Assembly: GCF_018596315.1 (NCBI RefSeq)
Contig: NZ_JAHEAG010000021.1
Span: 1-64,000, forward strand
From: Bradyrhizobium sp. SRL28
GTDB lineage: Bacteria; Pseudomonadota; Alphaproteobacteria; Rhizobiales; Xanthobacteraceae
Reading direction: 5' to 3'
DNA length: 64,000 nucleotides
Shown: positions 51,275-59,258 of the stretch, one piece after another
How positions within the stretch are numbered: position 1 is the first letter of the stretch
Layout of the letters: each line of letters starts with the position of its first letter
Translations under genes and position numbers: made by a program
Notes under the pieces: generated by a model
Seen by the model: the letters and a program-made list of their open reading frames with translations, nothing else
Told to the model about the DNA's origin: nothing
The model's database searches: none

Positions 51275-53599
51275 TTATCCCGCCGCTCTCGCATCCCTGA
51301 TCGCCTGCCACACCTTCGCCGGCGTCAGCGGGGTGTTGAGCTGCTTGATACCGAGTTCGCTCAACGCATCCATCACGCCGTTGGTGACGCAGGGCGGGCC
51401 GCCGATCGCGCCGGATTCGCCGCAGCCCTTGGCGCCGAGCGGATTGGTGCGGCAGGGCGCGGAATCATCCAGCGTCACCGCCATCGGCGGAATGTCGTCA
51501 GCGCGCGGCACGCAGTAATCCTGATAGCTCGCGGTCAGTAGCTGTCCTTCCTCGCTGTAGGCGACGCCCTCGTAGAGCGCCTGGCCGATGCCTTGCGCGA
51601 CGCCGCCATGCACCTGGCCGGTCACCAGCATCGGGTTGACGGCGATGCCGACGTCGTCGACCGTGGTGTAACGCACCACCTTGCTGACGCCGGTTTCCGG
51701 ATCGATCTCGACCTCGCAGATATGCGTGCCGTTCGGCCAGCTCGGGCCGTCGACTTCGCCTTCGGAATCGACTGACAGCCGCGCACCGTCTTCCTTCTTC
51801 GCGATCTCGAACAGGCTGATGCGCTTGTCGGTGCCGACCACACTGAGCCAGCCATCGCGATATTCGATATCCTCGACGGAAGTCTCCAGCACGTTCGAAG
51901 CCTTCTCGCGCGCCTTCTGGATCATGTCATTGCTCGATACCGCGACCGCCGTACCGCCGACGAACAGCGAGCGCGAGCCGACGCTGCCGAAGCCGGTAGC
52001 GAGATCGGTGTCGCCCTGCACCACGTCGATCTTGTCCATGGGGATGCCGAGCGTATCGGATACCATCTGCGTGTAGGTGGTCTGCAGGCCCTGCCCCATC
52101 GCCATGGTGCCGGAATGCAGGATGATGCGGCCTTCCGCGGTTGCGTGCAGGCTGACCTTTTCGGTATGCGCGCGCCCGCCGGTCCATTCGATGTAGCTGG
52201 TGAGGCCGCGGCCGTAGAGCAGGCCCTTCTTCTTCGCCGCCTTCTTGCGCGCGGCAAAGCCGTCCCAGTCCGAAAGCTCCGAGGCGCGCGACAGCATGTG
52301 CGCGAAGGCGCCGGAGTCGTACACTTGGCCAACGGCATTGGTGTAAGGCAGTTGTGCGGGCTTGATGTAGTTCACCTTGCGGATGGTGCGTGGGTCCATG
52401 CCGATCTGCCGCGCGGCGGCATCCATCAACCGCTCGACGATGAACACGGCTTCCGGCCGTCCCGCCCCGCGATAGGCGCCCACCGGCGCGGTGTTGGTCA
52501 TCACCGACTTCACTTCGAAATGCACCAGCGGCAGGTCGTAGACGCCGGTCTGCACGAACGGGCCGAGCACCAGCGGGATGATGTTCGCGGTTCCCGATGA
52601 GTACGCTCCGGTGCCGCCGATCGAGCGCACGCGATAGGCGAGCACGCGGCCCTTGGCGTCGAGCGCGAATTCGCCGGTCGAGGTGAGATCGCGGCCATGG
52701 GTGCCGCCGACGAATTCGTCGGTGCGGTCGCCGCGCCAGCGGATCTTCCTGTTCAGCTTGGTAGCGGCGTAAGCGACGACGCCGTCTTCGGGATAGAGGC
52801 TCGTCTTCTGGCCAAAGCCGCCGCCGATATCGCCGACCAGCACGCGCACGCTGTCTTTCGGCCGCTTCAGAATGGATTCCGCGAGCAGGTCCCGGGTCGA
52901 GCCGGGGGTTTGCGACTGCACGTGCAGGATCAACCGGCCGGTCTTCTTCTCGATCTCGGCAATCGTCGAACGTGGCTCCATCGCCGAGGGCACCAGCCGC
53001 TGGCTGACCAGATCGAGCGAGACTTTGTGCGCCGCGCTTGCAAACGCTTCTTCGACCTTGGCGGCGTCGCCATAGCTCATGGCGGCCACGATGTTGTCGG
53101 GCGCCTCGGGCCACACCGCGGGTGCGCCGGGCTTCACCGCCTCGACGGGATCGACCACCGACGGCAGCACCTCGTAGTCGATTTCGATCGCCTCGGCCGC
53201 GGTCTGCGCCAGCACCCGCGATGTCGCGACCACCGCAGCCACCGCTTCGCCGGCATAGCGCACGATTTCATGGGCGAGCAAACGCCGCGGCGGCACCGTC
53301 ATCGGCTTGCCGTCCGGCCGCTGGAAGATCGCGAGAGTGGGCAGGGTGCCGATATCGTCCGTCACCAGATCGGCACCGGTATAGGCGGCTTCTACCCCGG
53401 CCATATCAAGCGCGGCCTTGGTGTCGATCGACTTGATCCTGGCGTGGGCATGGGGCGAGCGCAGCACGTAAAGCCACAGCGCGCCCTCCTCCGGTTTGTC
53501 GTCGATGAACTGCCCCTTCCCGGTGAGCAGTCTCTGGTCTTCCAAACGCTTGACCGGCTGGCCCGCACCGAAACGCATATTGCCGGGAAGAATGTTCAT
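51275..53599 (-). CDS. Form-II CoxL-like molybdenum hydroxylase large subunit
   Basis: 774 residues from the ATG at 53599, preferred for the AAGGA upstream; a longer frame to 53674 adds a polar tail. It belongs to the xanthine dehydrogenase/CO dehydrogenase large-subunit family with molybdopterin-cytosine-dinucleotide motifs such as GGGFGQKT and GCGESGAIGGPP. The loop near the active site is AYRGAGR (375-381), which marks form II, not the AYXCSFR of genuine CO dehydrogenase. The medium (FAD) and small (2Fe-2S) subunit genes are absent on both sides, so it is an orphan or uses remote partners. Substrate unknown. Confidence 0.9.
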   Translation of the reverse strand: MNILPGNMRFGAGQPVKRLEDQRLLTGKGQFIDDKPEEGALWLYVLRSPHAHARIKSIDTKAALDMAGVEAAYTGADLVTDDIGTLPTLAIFQRPDGKPMTVPPRRLLAHEIVRYAGEAVAAVVATSRVLAQTAAEAIEIDYEVLPSVVDPVEAVKPGAPAVWPEAPDNIVAAMSYGDAAKVEEAFASAAHKVSLDLVSQRLVPSAMEPRSTIAEIEKKTGRLILHVQSQTPGSTRDLLAESILKRPKDSVRVLVGDIGGGFGQKTSLYPEDGVVAYAATKLNRKIRWRGDRTDEFVGGTHGRDLTSTGEFALDAKGRVLAYRVRSIGGTGAYSSGTANIIPLVLGPFVQTGVYDLPLVHFEVKSVMTNTAPVGAYRGAGRPEAVFIVERLMDAAARQIGMDPRTIRKVNYIKPAQLPYTNAVGQVYDSGAFAHMLSRASELSDWDGFAARKKAAKKKGLLYGRGLTSYIEWTGGRAHTEKVSLHATAEGRIILHSGTMAMGQGLQTTYTQMVSDTLGIPMDKIDVVQGDTDLATGFGSVGSRSLFVGGTAVAVSSNDMIQKAREKASNVLETSVEDIEYRDGWLSVVGTDKRISLFEIAKKEDGARLSVDSEGEVDGPSWPNGTHICEVEIDPETGVSKVVRYTTVDDVGIAVNPMLVTGQVHGGVAQGIGQALYEGVAYSEEGQLLTASYQDYCVPRADDIPPMAVTLDDSAPCRTNPLGAKGCGESGAIGGPPCVTNGVMDALSELGIKQLNTPLTPAKVWQAIRDARAAG

Positions 53600-53748
53600 C
53601 AATTTGTCCTTCGAGCTTTCTTGTCGGATCGGGCGGGGTTTTAGCGGTTTTTCCGCCTGAGACAACTCATTCAATTCGCTGCAATAAATGCGCCAAGGCC
53701 CGCGGCGGCAATCGCCACGAGCGGGTATGATCCTGCCGTCAATTGGGG

Positions 53749-54840
53749 TTATTGGTTGCGCCCGATATCCACGATGTCGACATTGACGTCGCGCGTCTCC
53801 GAACCGCGTTTTACACCGACACGGACGCTCTTTCCGGCACCTACCTGCTCGAGCTGGTCGGTCAGGTCCGAAAGGCGGTGAACCGGCTTGCCGTCGGCCT
53901 GGACGATGACATCGCCGAGCGCGCCAGAACTGAGATTGACTCCACGGATACCGGCTCGCTCGGCCGGGCTTCCGGGCGCGGTGCGCACGACGATCACCCC
54001 TTCGACGCCGAGGCGGGTCGCAACGGCTTCACTGGCGGCAACGATGCCGATGCCCGGCGTCGGCACGCGACCGTTCTTGATGAGTTCGGGCACCACACGG
54101 TTGACGATATCGGCCGGGACCGCGAATCCGATGCCGGCGCTCGAACCCGAGGGCGAGATGATGGCCGTGTTGACGCCAATCAACCGTCCCGCTGAATCAA
54201 GAAGCGGGCCGCCCGAATTTCCGGGATTGATTGCCGTATCGGTCTGAATCACGTTGGCGATCTCGCGGCCGCTGCTGGTGGGCAGCCGGCGCTTGAGCGC
54301 GCTGATGATTCCGCTCGTCAGCGATTGATCGAGCCCGAACGGGTTGCCGATCGCAAACGCCATCTGGCCGACCTTGAGGTCGCTCGAACTGCCAAGCGCC
54401 ACCGGCGGCGGCAACTGGCGCGAATTCCTGATCCGCAGCACTGCGAGGTCATAGTTAGGCGCGACGCCGATAACTTCGGCCTGCGCCACCTCGCCAGAGG
54501 CGAATTTGACCGCGACTTCGGTGCCATTCTGTACGACGTGGTTGTTGGTGACGACATGACCGTTGTTGTCCCAGACAAAGCCGGTGCCGGAGGCGGCTCC
54601 CGCGTCTTCGTCCTCGTCTAGCGGATTGCCGGCGGCAGCTCGCGCCGCCACCTGCACCACCGACGGCGACACCCGCTCGAAAAGCTCGATGTTCGCCCGC
54701 TCGGCCTCGGACAGTGGCCCGCGCTGGTCGACGGTGCGCGCGACCGTGTTGGTCCACGGGCTGTAGCGGATGTTGGAGACGGTCAGCGCCACCAGGACGC
54801 CTGCGACAATGGCTGCGAAAAGCACGAAACGACGGTTCAT
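53749..54840 (-). CDS. Membrane-anchored serine protease with one PDZ domain (DegS/HtrA-like)
   Basis: 363 residues from the ATG at 54840, which has GGGAGAAA upstream; an earlier ATG at 54876 lacks one. An uncleaved-looking N-terminal helix (FVLFAAIVAGVLVALTVS) anchors a trypsin-like domain with triad His101 (NNHVV), Asp131 (NYDLAVL) and Ser209 (GNSGGP). One PDZ domain follows (about 265-355, GVIVVRTAPGSPAERAGI). A single PDZ with a membrane anchor is the DegS layout, so it may be a stress-sensing or quality-control protease of the periplasm. Confidence 0.9.
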   Translation of the reverse strand: MNRRFVLFAAIVAGVLVALTVSNIRYSPWTNTVARTVDQRGPLSEAERANIELFERVSPSVVQVAARAAAGNPLDEDEDAGAASGTGFVWDNNGHVVTNNHVVQNGTEVAVKFASGEVAQAEVIGVAPNYDLAVLRIRNSRQLPPPVALGSSSDLKVGQMAFAIGNPFGLDQSLTSGIISALKRRLPTSSGREIANVIQTDTAINPGNSGGPLLDSAGRLIGVNTAIISPSGSSAGIGFAVPADIVNRVVPELIKNGRVPTPGIGIVAASEAVATRLGVEGVIVVRTAPGSPAERAGIRGVNLSSGALGDVIVQADGKPVHRLSDLTDQLEQVGAGKSVRVGVKRGSETRDVNVDIVDIGRNQ

Positions 54841-55046
54841 GGATTTCTCCCCTGGCCAAGGCCGCTCGCGTGCCAAGGTGGATGCCGCAAGCCAACAGGC
54901 CCTTCAGCCGTCTGGAATCGCCTAAGCAACGCTCCAGCCTGCCGGAGGTTTCCTGCTCTCTGGGATGGCCTTATGCCGTTACGTGGGGATTTAGGCATGC
55001 CGGCTCGTCGCTCAAGCGGCGCGGACCGCCGACCGAAGCAGAAAAT

Positions 55047-55172
55047 GTAGGGTGGGCAAAGCGACTTGTCCGCCGTAGCTCGAAGAGCGAAGGCGGAAGC
55101 GTGCCCACCATCGAGAGGCGCATTCGATGATGCATGGTGGGCACGGCGCTTACGCGCCTTTGCCCACCCTAC
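55047..55172. repeat. Dispersed palindrome, family C copy 2
   Basis: GTAGGGTGGGCAAAG at the left and CTTTGCCCACCCTAC at the right, with inner GTGCCCACCATC and ATGGTGGGCAC. The central part differs from copy 1 at 23188-23284, with an extra CTTGTCCGCCGTAGCTCGAA. Adjacent to the end of the DapA-like gene. Confidence 0.85.
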
Positions 55173-55181
55173 GAAATCCTC

Positions 55182-56057
55182 TCAACTCAATTCCCGCAGC
55201 GCGGCCTCGACCACCTTGCGCTGCTCGGCCGTCAGGGCCGACTGCGGCGGGACGGGATCGCCGACCGCGTAGCCCTGAATGTCGAGGCCTGCCTTGATGC
55301 AGGCGGCCAAATTGAAGCGCGCAAAGGCTTCGTTGATGCGCCACAGCTTGCGTTGCAGCGCCATCGCCTCGTCCCAGCGCGCCGCCTTGCAGAGGTCATA
55401 GAGTTCGACGCTCTGCCGCGGAATGATGCAGGCGGGCCCGGCCATCCAGCCCAGCCCACCGATCAGCATGACCGCCGCCGGGATATGAGCGGATGCCGAG
55501 AACACTTTGATGCTGTCGCCGCAGCGGTTCATGATCGACAGCAGCCGGCCGGTATTGGTCGAGGCATCCTTGATGTAGCCAATGCGCGGGTGGGTCGCGA
55601 GCCGCGCGATCACATCGAGCGTCAGATCGGAGCGCTGGAACTGCGGGTTGGTGTAGATCACGATGGGAATGTCGACGGCGTCGGCAATGGCGCGGAAGTA
55701 GGATTCGACCTGCGCGTCGGCGACCGGGAAATACGCCTCCATGATCGCGAGAATGCCGTCGGCGCCGAGCTTTTGATGCGCCTTTGCCTGCGCCACCGCG
55801 TCCGCCGTCGACGTCGAGGCGACGCCGGCGATCACGGGCACGCGACCCTTTACGGCCTCGATCGTGGCCTGCACGACAGTCGCGCGCTGCGTCTGGTCGA
55901 GATAGGCGAACTCGCCGGTCGAACCGAGCGGCGTCAGCCCATGCACGCCCGCTTTGATGAGGTCGTCGCAGAGCCGACCCAGCACGTCCGTGCGGATCTG
56001 GCCTGACGCATCGATGGGCGAGACCAGATAGGGAAAGACGCCGTGGAAATCAGCCAT
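55182..56057 (-). CDS. DapA-family aldolase/lyase (DHDPS superfamily), second member
   Basis: 291 residues from the ATG at 56057 (MADFHGVFPYLVSPID). A longer frame adds 28 residues that lie in decayed aminopeptidase sequence and is rejected. TIM-barrel enzyme with PLGSTGE (the GTTGE-type loop), the Tyr of IVIYTNPQF and the Schiff-base Lys of GYIKDAS. The intact loop makes it nearer to true DapA/NAL-type enzymes than the copy at 8924. Likely a pyruvate-dependent aldolase or dehydratase of sugar-acid metabolism. No lysine-pathway genes nearby. Confidence 0.87.
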   Translation of the reverse strand: MADFHGVFPYLVSPIDASGQIRTDVLGRLCDDLIKAGVHGLTPLGSTGEFAYLDQTQRATVVQATIEAVKGRVPVIAGVASTSTADAVAQAKAHQKLGADGILAIMEAYFPVADAQVESYFRAIADAVDIPIVIYTNPQFQRSDLTLDVIARLATHPRIGYIKDASTNTGRLLSIMNRCGDSIKVFSASAHIPAAVMLIGGLGWMAGPACIIPRQSVELYDLCKAARWDEAMALQRKLWRINEAFARFNLAACIKAGLDIQGYAVGDPVPPQSALTAEQRKVVEAALRELS

Positions 56058-56101
56058 GGAAGAAAATGCCTCAAGCGCGAAAGTCCAGACTGCTATGGCT
56101 A

Positions 56102-56840
56102 TCGGGAATGCCGGTGCAAGGCAACGAGATCGCCGAACCATTGATGCGCCATCTCATGCGCGATGATGGAAAAGATGCCGCGCCGGGCGCTATCCGGATT
56201 GGTTGCGGTCGAACAGCAACCGGTTCTCGAAGAAGGTGATGCCGCCCCAGTTTTCCATCGCGCCGCCGAAGCCGCCGGGCACGGCGATCAGATCGAGCTT
56301 GGGCAACGGATATTTTACGCCGAGATGATCGTTGAACCAGGCGAGCAGTCTTGCCGCGCTATCGAGCGCGAATTGTCCCTTCACAGCCTTACCGGTGGTG
56401 GCGACGACACCGATCACCATGCCTTCCACCTCCGCCGTGATGCGCTACTCGATGCGCAGCCGATGCGCGCCCACTGCGAGCGGCTGCGCGAAAATAAAGG
56501 TCGCCGTCTCGGCCGCGGCATCGAGCGCGACTTCGGCGCGCTCTGCGCCGTCGTCGGCGGTAACGGAAGCAAACGTCGTGTTGACGGCGTTGAGCGTCAG
56601 CCGCGCCGTCGGCTCGCGCACGTCGATGTCGATCACTTCGACGCCGGGAAGCGCCAGGCTTGCGGCGTCAGGTCTCAGCTCGATTGAATAGCTGATCGGA
56701 ACGACTGTCTTCGGCAGCTTGCCCGGCGTGGCGTCGAAGGAGAAAACCGGCTCGGCGCGCACGGCTCCTGTTACGACGATCATCATCACGATCATTGCGC
56801 CGCAAAAGCGCGCCAAGGGTGCCGTCACGATAAGCTTCAC
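56102..56840 (-). pseudogene. Decayed M1-family (aminopeptidase N-like) metallopeptidase
   Basis: Pieces of an M1 aminopeptidase remain in order on the minus strand. First is a signal peptide and N-terminal beta-domain (56840-56445, RAEPVFSFDATPGKLPKTV, VPISYSIELRP). Next is a piece with the GAMEN motif (56429-56190, GGFGGAMENWGGITFFENRL). Last, after a frameshift near 56188, is the zinc motif HEMAHQWFGDLV (about 56160-56120), after which the homology stops. A stop codon splits the first two pieces, and much of the normal sequence between them is missing. The catalytic half downstream of the zinc site is gone. Non-functional. Confidence 0.85.
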
Positions 56841-56946
56841 ACGCGCTCCTGTCGCTGTCGCCGTTACAAGGACAAATCATACCGCCGCGTCGCCAATCGT
56901 GAAACAGACGTGAGCGGCCGCTAGAAAGACCCAAAGATGTCCACAT

Positions 56947-58785
56947 ATGTTCACAGGTTCTAACGATTTAACTCACGATTATTTCACGACTTTCTCCCCA
57001 ATCTCGCCGCATTGGCCAAGCGCGAAAGCAGTTTTTATGGCTCTGCAGACAGTCGCTGATGCATCCTCGTTCCGAACTTCCGAGTTCAATACGCGCGACC
57101 CTGCTCGAACAGCAGCTCCCGGTTTTCGTCACTTCCTTGGGACTCCAAATCCATCGCAGCGCTTCCGCGCGTTCGGCATCGACCCGCTCACTTCACCTGA
57201 ACATCTGCCGAAACTCCGGGCACTGATGCATCGCCTGTCGCGCCGGATGGATGCCGAAATACACTGGCCGCCGCACCGCAGTGGATCGGCGGAACACTGG
57301 GAAAACCCTCTGATCCCCTCGGGTTACACCTATCTGCTGCAATTTGTGGCGCACGATCTGGTTCATTCGGCGATCCCGCTTTCAGTTTCGGGGAGCCTGG
57401 GCGCCGGCACCGCCAATGCACGCCGTGCGCCGCTTCGGCTCGAAACCCTGTATGGAAGCGGTCCTGTCGGATCGCCGCATATCTACGCGCTCGACGCGCC
57501 GAGTGACGACCGGCGCACCAAGCTGCGGCTCGGGCGAATGCGCTGGAAAGAGAACGAACCCGCGACCGGCTGCCCGTTTCGCGACATCGCACGGACCCGG
57601 GCCGAGAATGTGACGGGGATCGACCGCAGCATTGCAGGCGTCCGGGTTGCCCTCACCGAGGCGCTGGTCGCCGATCCGCGCAATGACGATCACGCCGTGA
57701 TGTCGCAGCTGACCGCGCTGTTCGCGCTGCTGCACAACGCCCTGATCGATCTCATACGCCGGCAGGAACGCAATAGCGGGCCGAACGGCCAGTTCGGCGC
57801 GGCCTATAAGCGCTTCCTGTGTGCCCGCGAGGCAGTCTCGCTGATCTATCACAACATTCTCCGCAACGATCTGATGCGGCGGGTCATTCACCCGACGATC
57901 TATGCGGCCTATAGCGGGGCGACTCCCCATTTCATCGATCGGCCTGATGAAGCCAGCCAAGGTCTTGCGATCGGCGACTGGGAGATTCCGTTCGAATTCT
58001 CGCACGGCGCGTTTCGCTTCGGTCACGCCATGGTGCGACACGAATACTGCATCAATGATCTGTCCATACAGGATCTCTACAGCACGCTTGAAAAGACTTC
58101 CGCAAACGATCCGGTCAACATGCCGCTCGATGAGACCTGGATGGTGCAGTGGTCGCGTTTCTTCGAGATCAATGAAACCAAGCCGAACTTCAGCCGGCGC
58201 ATCGGACCGTATCTCAGCGACGGGTTGGGCAACGATCAGATCTTTCCGGCGTTCGACGAGACCGAGCGGGTTGGCCTGCTCTACCGTGACCTGATCGGCG
58301 CCGGGATCGCCGGCATGTGGTCGGTGGACGCGCTGATTGCCGAGATCGGGACCCGGAAACCGCAGTTCATCGCCATCTCACGCTTGCTTGCCGACCGCGC
58401 CTATCGCGTCAGCCGGCTCCGCGATTGGCTGGTCGCCGCACCGGCGTATGGCGCGCTGACGGCCGAAGACATCGAAACCCTTTCGAACGATCCGCCGCTG
58501 CCCTTCTTCATCCTGTTCGAAGCGATGCAGCAACCGCAGGCAGAGGGCCAGCGCCTTGGACCGCTCGGCTCGATCATCGTCTCGGAAGTTATTTTCGGCG
58601 CACTCGCAGGCGATCCACGCTCATCCAGCGGCGACGCGCTCGCAGGTCAGCTTGCCGATTTGTCTCGCGAATACTATCCGGCGAATTTTTTCCAGGAGAT
58701 TCCCGACATCTCAAGCATGGCGCAGTTGGTGAAGTTCACCACCGAAATTGCCGAACTGCAGCAGGCCGTGCCTGCATTTTTGTGA
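56947..58785 (+). CDS. Animal-type heme peroxidase (An_peroxidase superfamily)
   Basis: Up to 612 residues; a start at the ATG at 57037 is also possible, since neither has a good ribosome binding site. Myeloperoxidase-superfamily marks: distal His136 with the calcium-binding Asp137 (QFVAHDLVH), catalytic Arg245 (ADPRNDDHA), HNALID at 263-268, and proximal His360 (GAFRFGHAMV). It would use peroxide to oxidise halide or an organic substrate, or cross-link aromatic residues. No signal peptide is evident. The next gene follows after 41 bases, so they are probably one transcript. The YcaO and BTAD genes lie just beyond. Confidence 0.87.
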   Translation: MFTGSNDLTHDYFTTFSPISPHWPSAKAVFMALQTVADASSFRTSEFNTRDPARTAAPGFRHFLGTPNPSQRFRAFGIDPLTSPEHLPKLRALMHRLSRRMDAEIHWPPHRSGSAEHWENPLIPSGYTYLLQFVAHDLVHSAIPLSVSGSLGAGTANARRAPLRLETLYGSGPVGSPHIYALDAPSDDRRTKLRLGRMRWKENEPATGCPFRDIARTRAENVTGIDRSIAGVRVALTEALVADPRNDDHAVMSQLTALFALLHNALIDLIRRQERNSGPNGQFGAAYKRFLCAREAVSLIYHNILRNDLMRRVIHPTIYAAYSGATPHFIDRPDEASQGLAIGDWEIPFEFSHGAFRFGHAMVRHEYCINDLSIQDLYSTLEKTSANDPVNMPLDETWMVQWSRFFEINETKPNFSRRIGPYLSDGLGNDQIFPAFDETERVGLLYRDLIGAGIAGMWSVDALIAEIGTRKPQFIAISRLLADRAYRVSRLRDWLVAAPAYGALTAEDIETLSNDPPLPFFILFEAMQQPQAEGQRLGPLGSIIVSEVIFGALAGDPRSSSGDALAGQLADLSREYYPANFFQEIPDISSMAQLVKFTTEIAELQQAVPAFL

Positions 58786-58826
58786 AGCGGAATGTTCCGT
58801 CTCACCCAACCCGGAGGAGTAAGACC

Positions 58827-59240
58827 ATGCAGCGCATCGAAAGGCTACAGGTGACCAACCATGAGCGTTGGGGCAAGCTGGTGAAGACCTGGGCGACCGG
58901 CACGAACTACCTCGACGACGACAACGTGTATCCGCTGCCGGAGACGATGGACGAGTTCAAGGAGCAACTCGCCAAGGCACAGGTATTCGCCACCGTGCCG
59001 GATCGCTTCAAGCACATCACGTTCGTGAAGCAGGAACAGGACACGATCACGGTAAAGTTGCCGCCGAAGGTGATGATCGAGGATTCCGAGGCGCTGCTCA
59101 ACCAGCCCGGAGCTACCTATCCGCTTCCGCCGTTCTACAAGCGCCTGTTCAACGGTATGGATCCCGTGATCCCGGAGAGCGAGAAGTTCAGGGTGCATGC
59201 CGAACGTATCGGCGACTACACCATAAGCGCCTGCGCCTGA
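58827..59240 (+). CDS. 137-residue small protein, possible modification substrate
   Basis: 137 residues with GGAGGAG 7 bases upstream. Charged helical N-terminus (MQRIERLQVTNHERWGK), then FKEQLAKAQVFATVPDR (44-60) and a strand pair HITFVKQEQDTITVKLPP (63-80). The tail is Pro/Tyr/Phe-rich and ends DYTISACA, with the only cysteine at position 136. The middle resembles the shape of nitrile-hydratase-like leader peptides (helix, VEDT-type strand, LPP), but this is loose and unverified. It is next to a peroxidase and close to a YcaO enzyme, so it may be their substrate. No family is recognised with confidence. Confidence 0.65.
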   Translation: MQRIERLQVTNHERWGKLVKTWATGTNYLDDDNVYPLPETMDEFKEQLAKAQVFATVPDRFKHITFVKQEQDTITVKLPPKVMIEDSEALLNQPGATYPLPPFYKRLFNGMDPVIPESEKFRVHAERIGDYTISACA

Positions 59241-59258
59241 AATCCACGAGCGGCCTTG

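Noticed and set aside
51375..52477. CoxL-like gene as a genuine carbon monoxide dehydrogenase
   Set aside because: The active-site loop is AYRGAGR, not the AYXCSFR of the true enzyme, and the small and medium subunit genes are missing.
51927..53114. A 395-codon minus-strand frame within the CoxL gene
   Set aside because: An off-frame shadow, Arg/His/Gly-rich, with no cofactor motifs.
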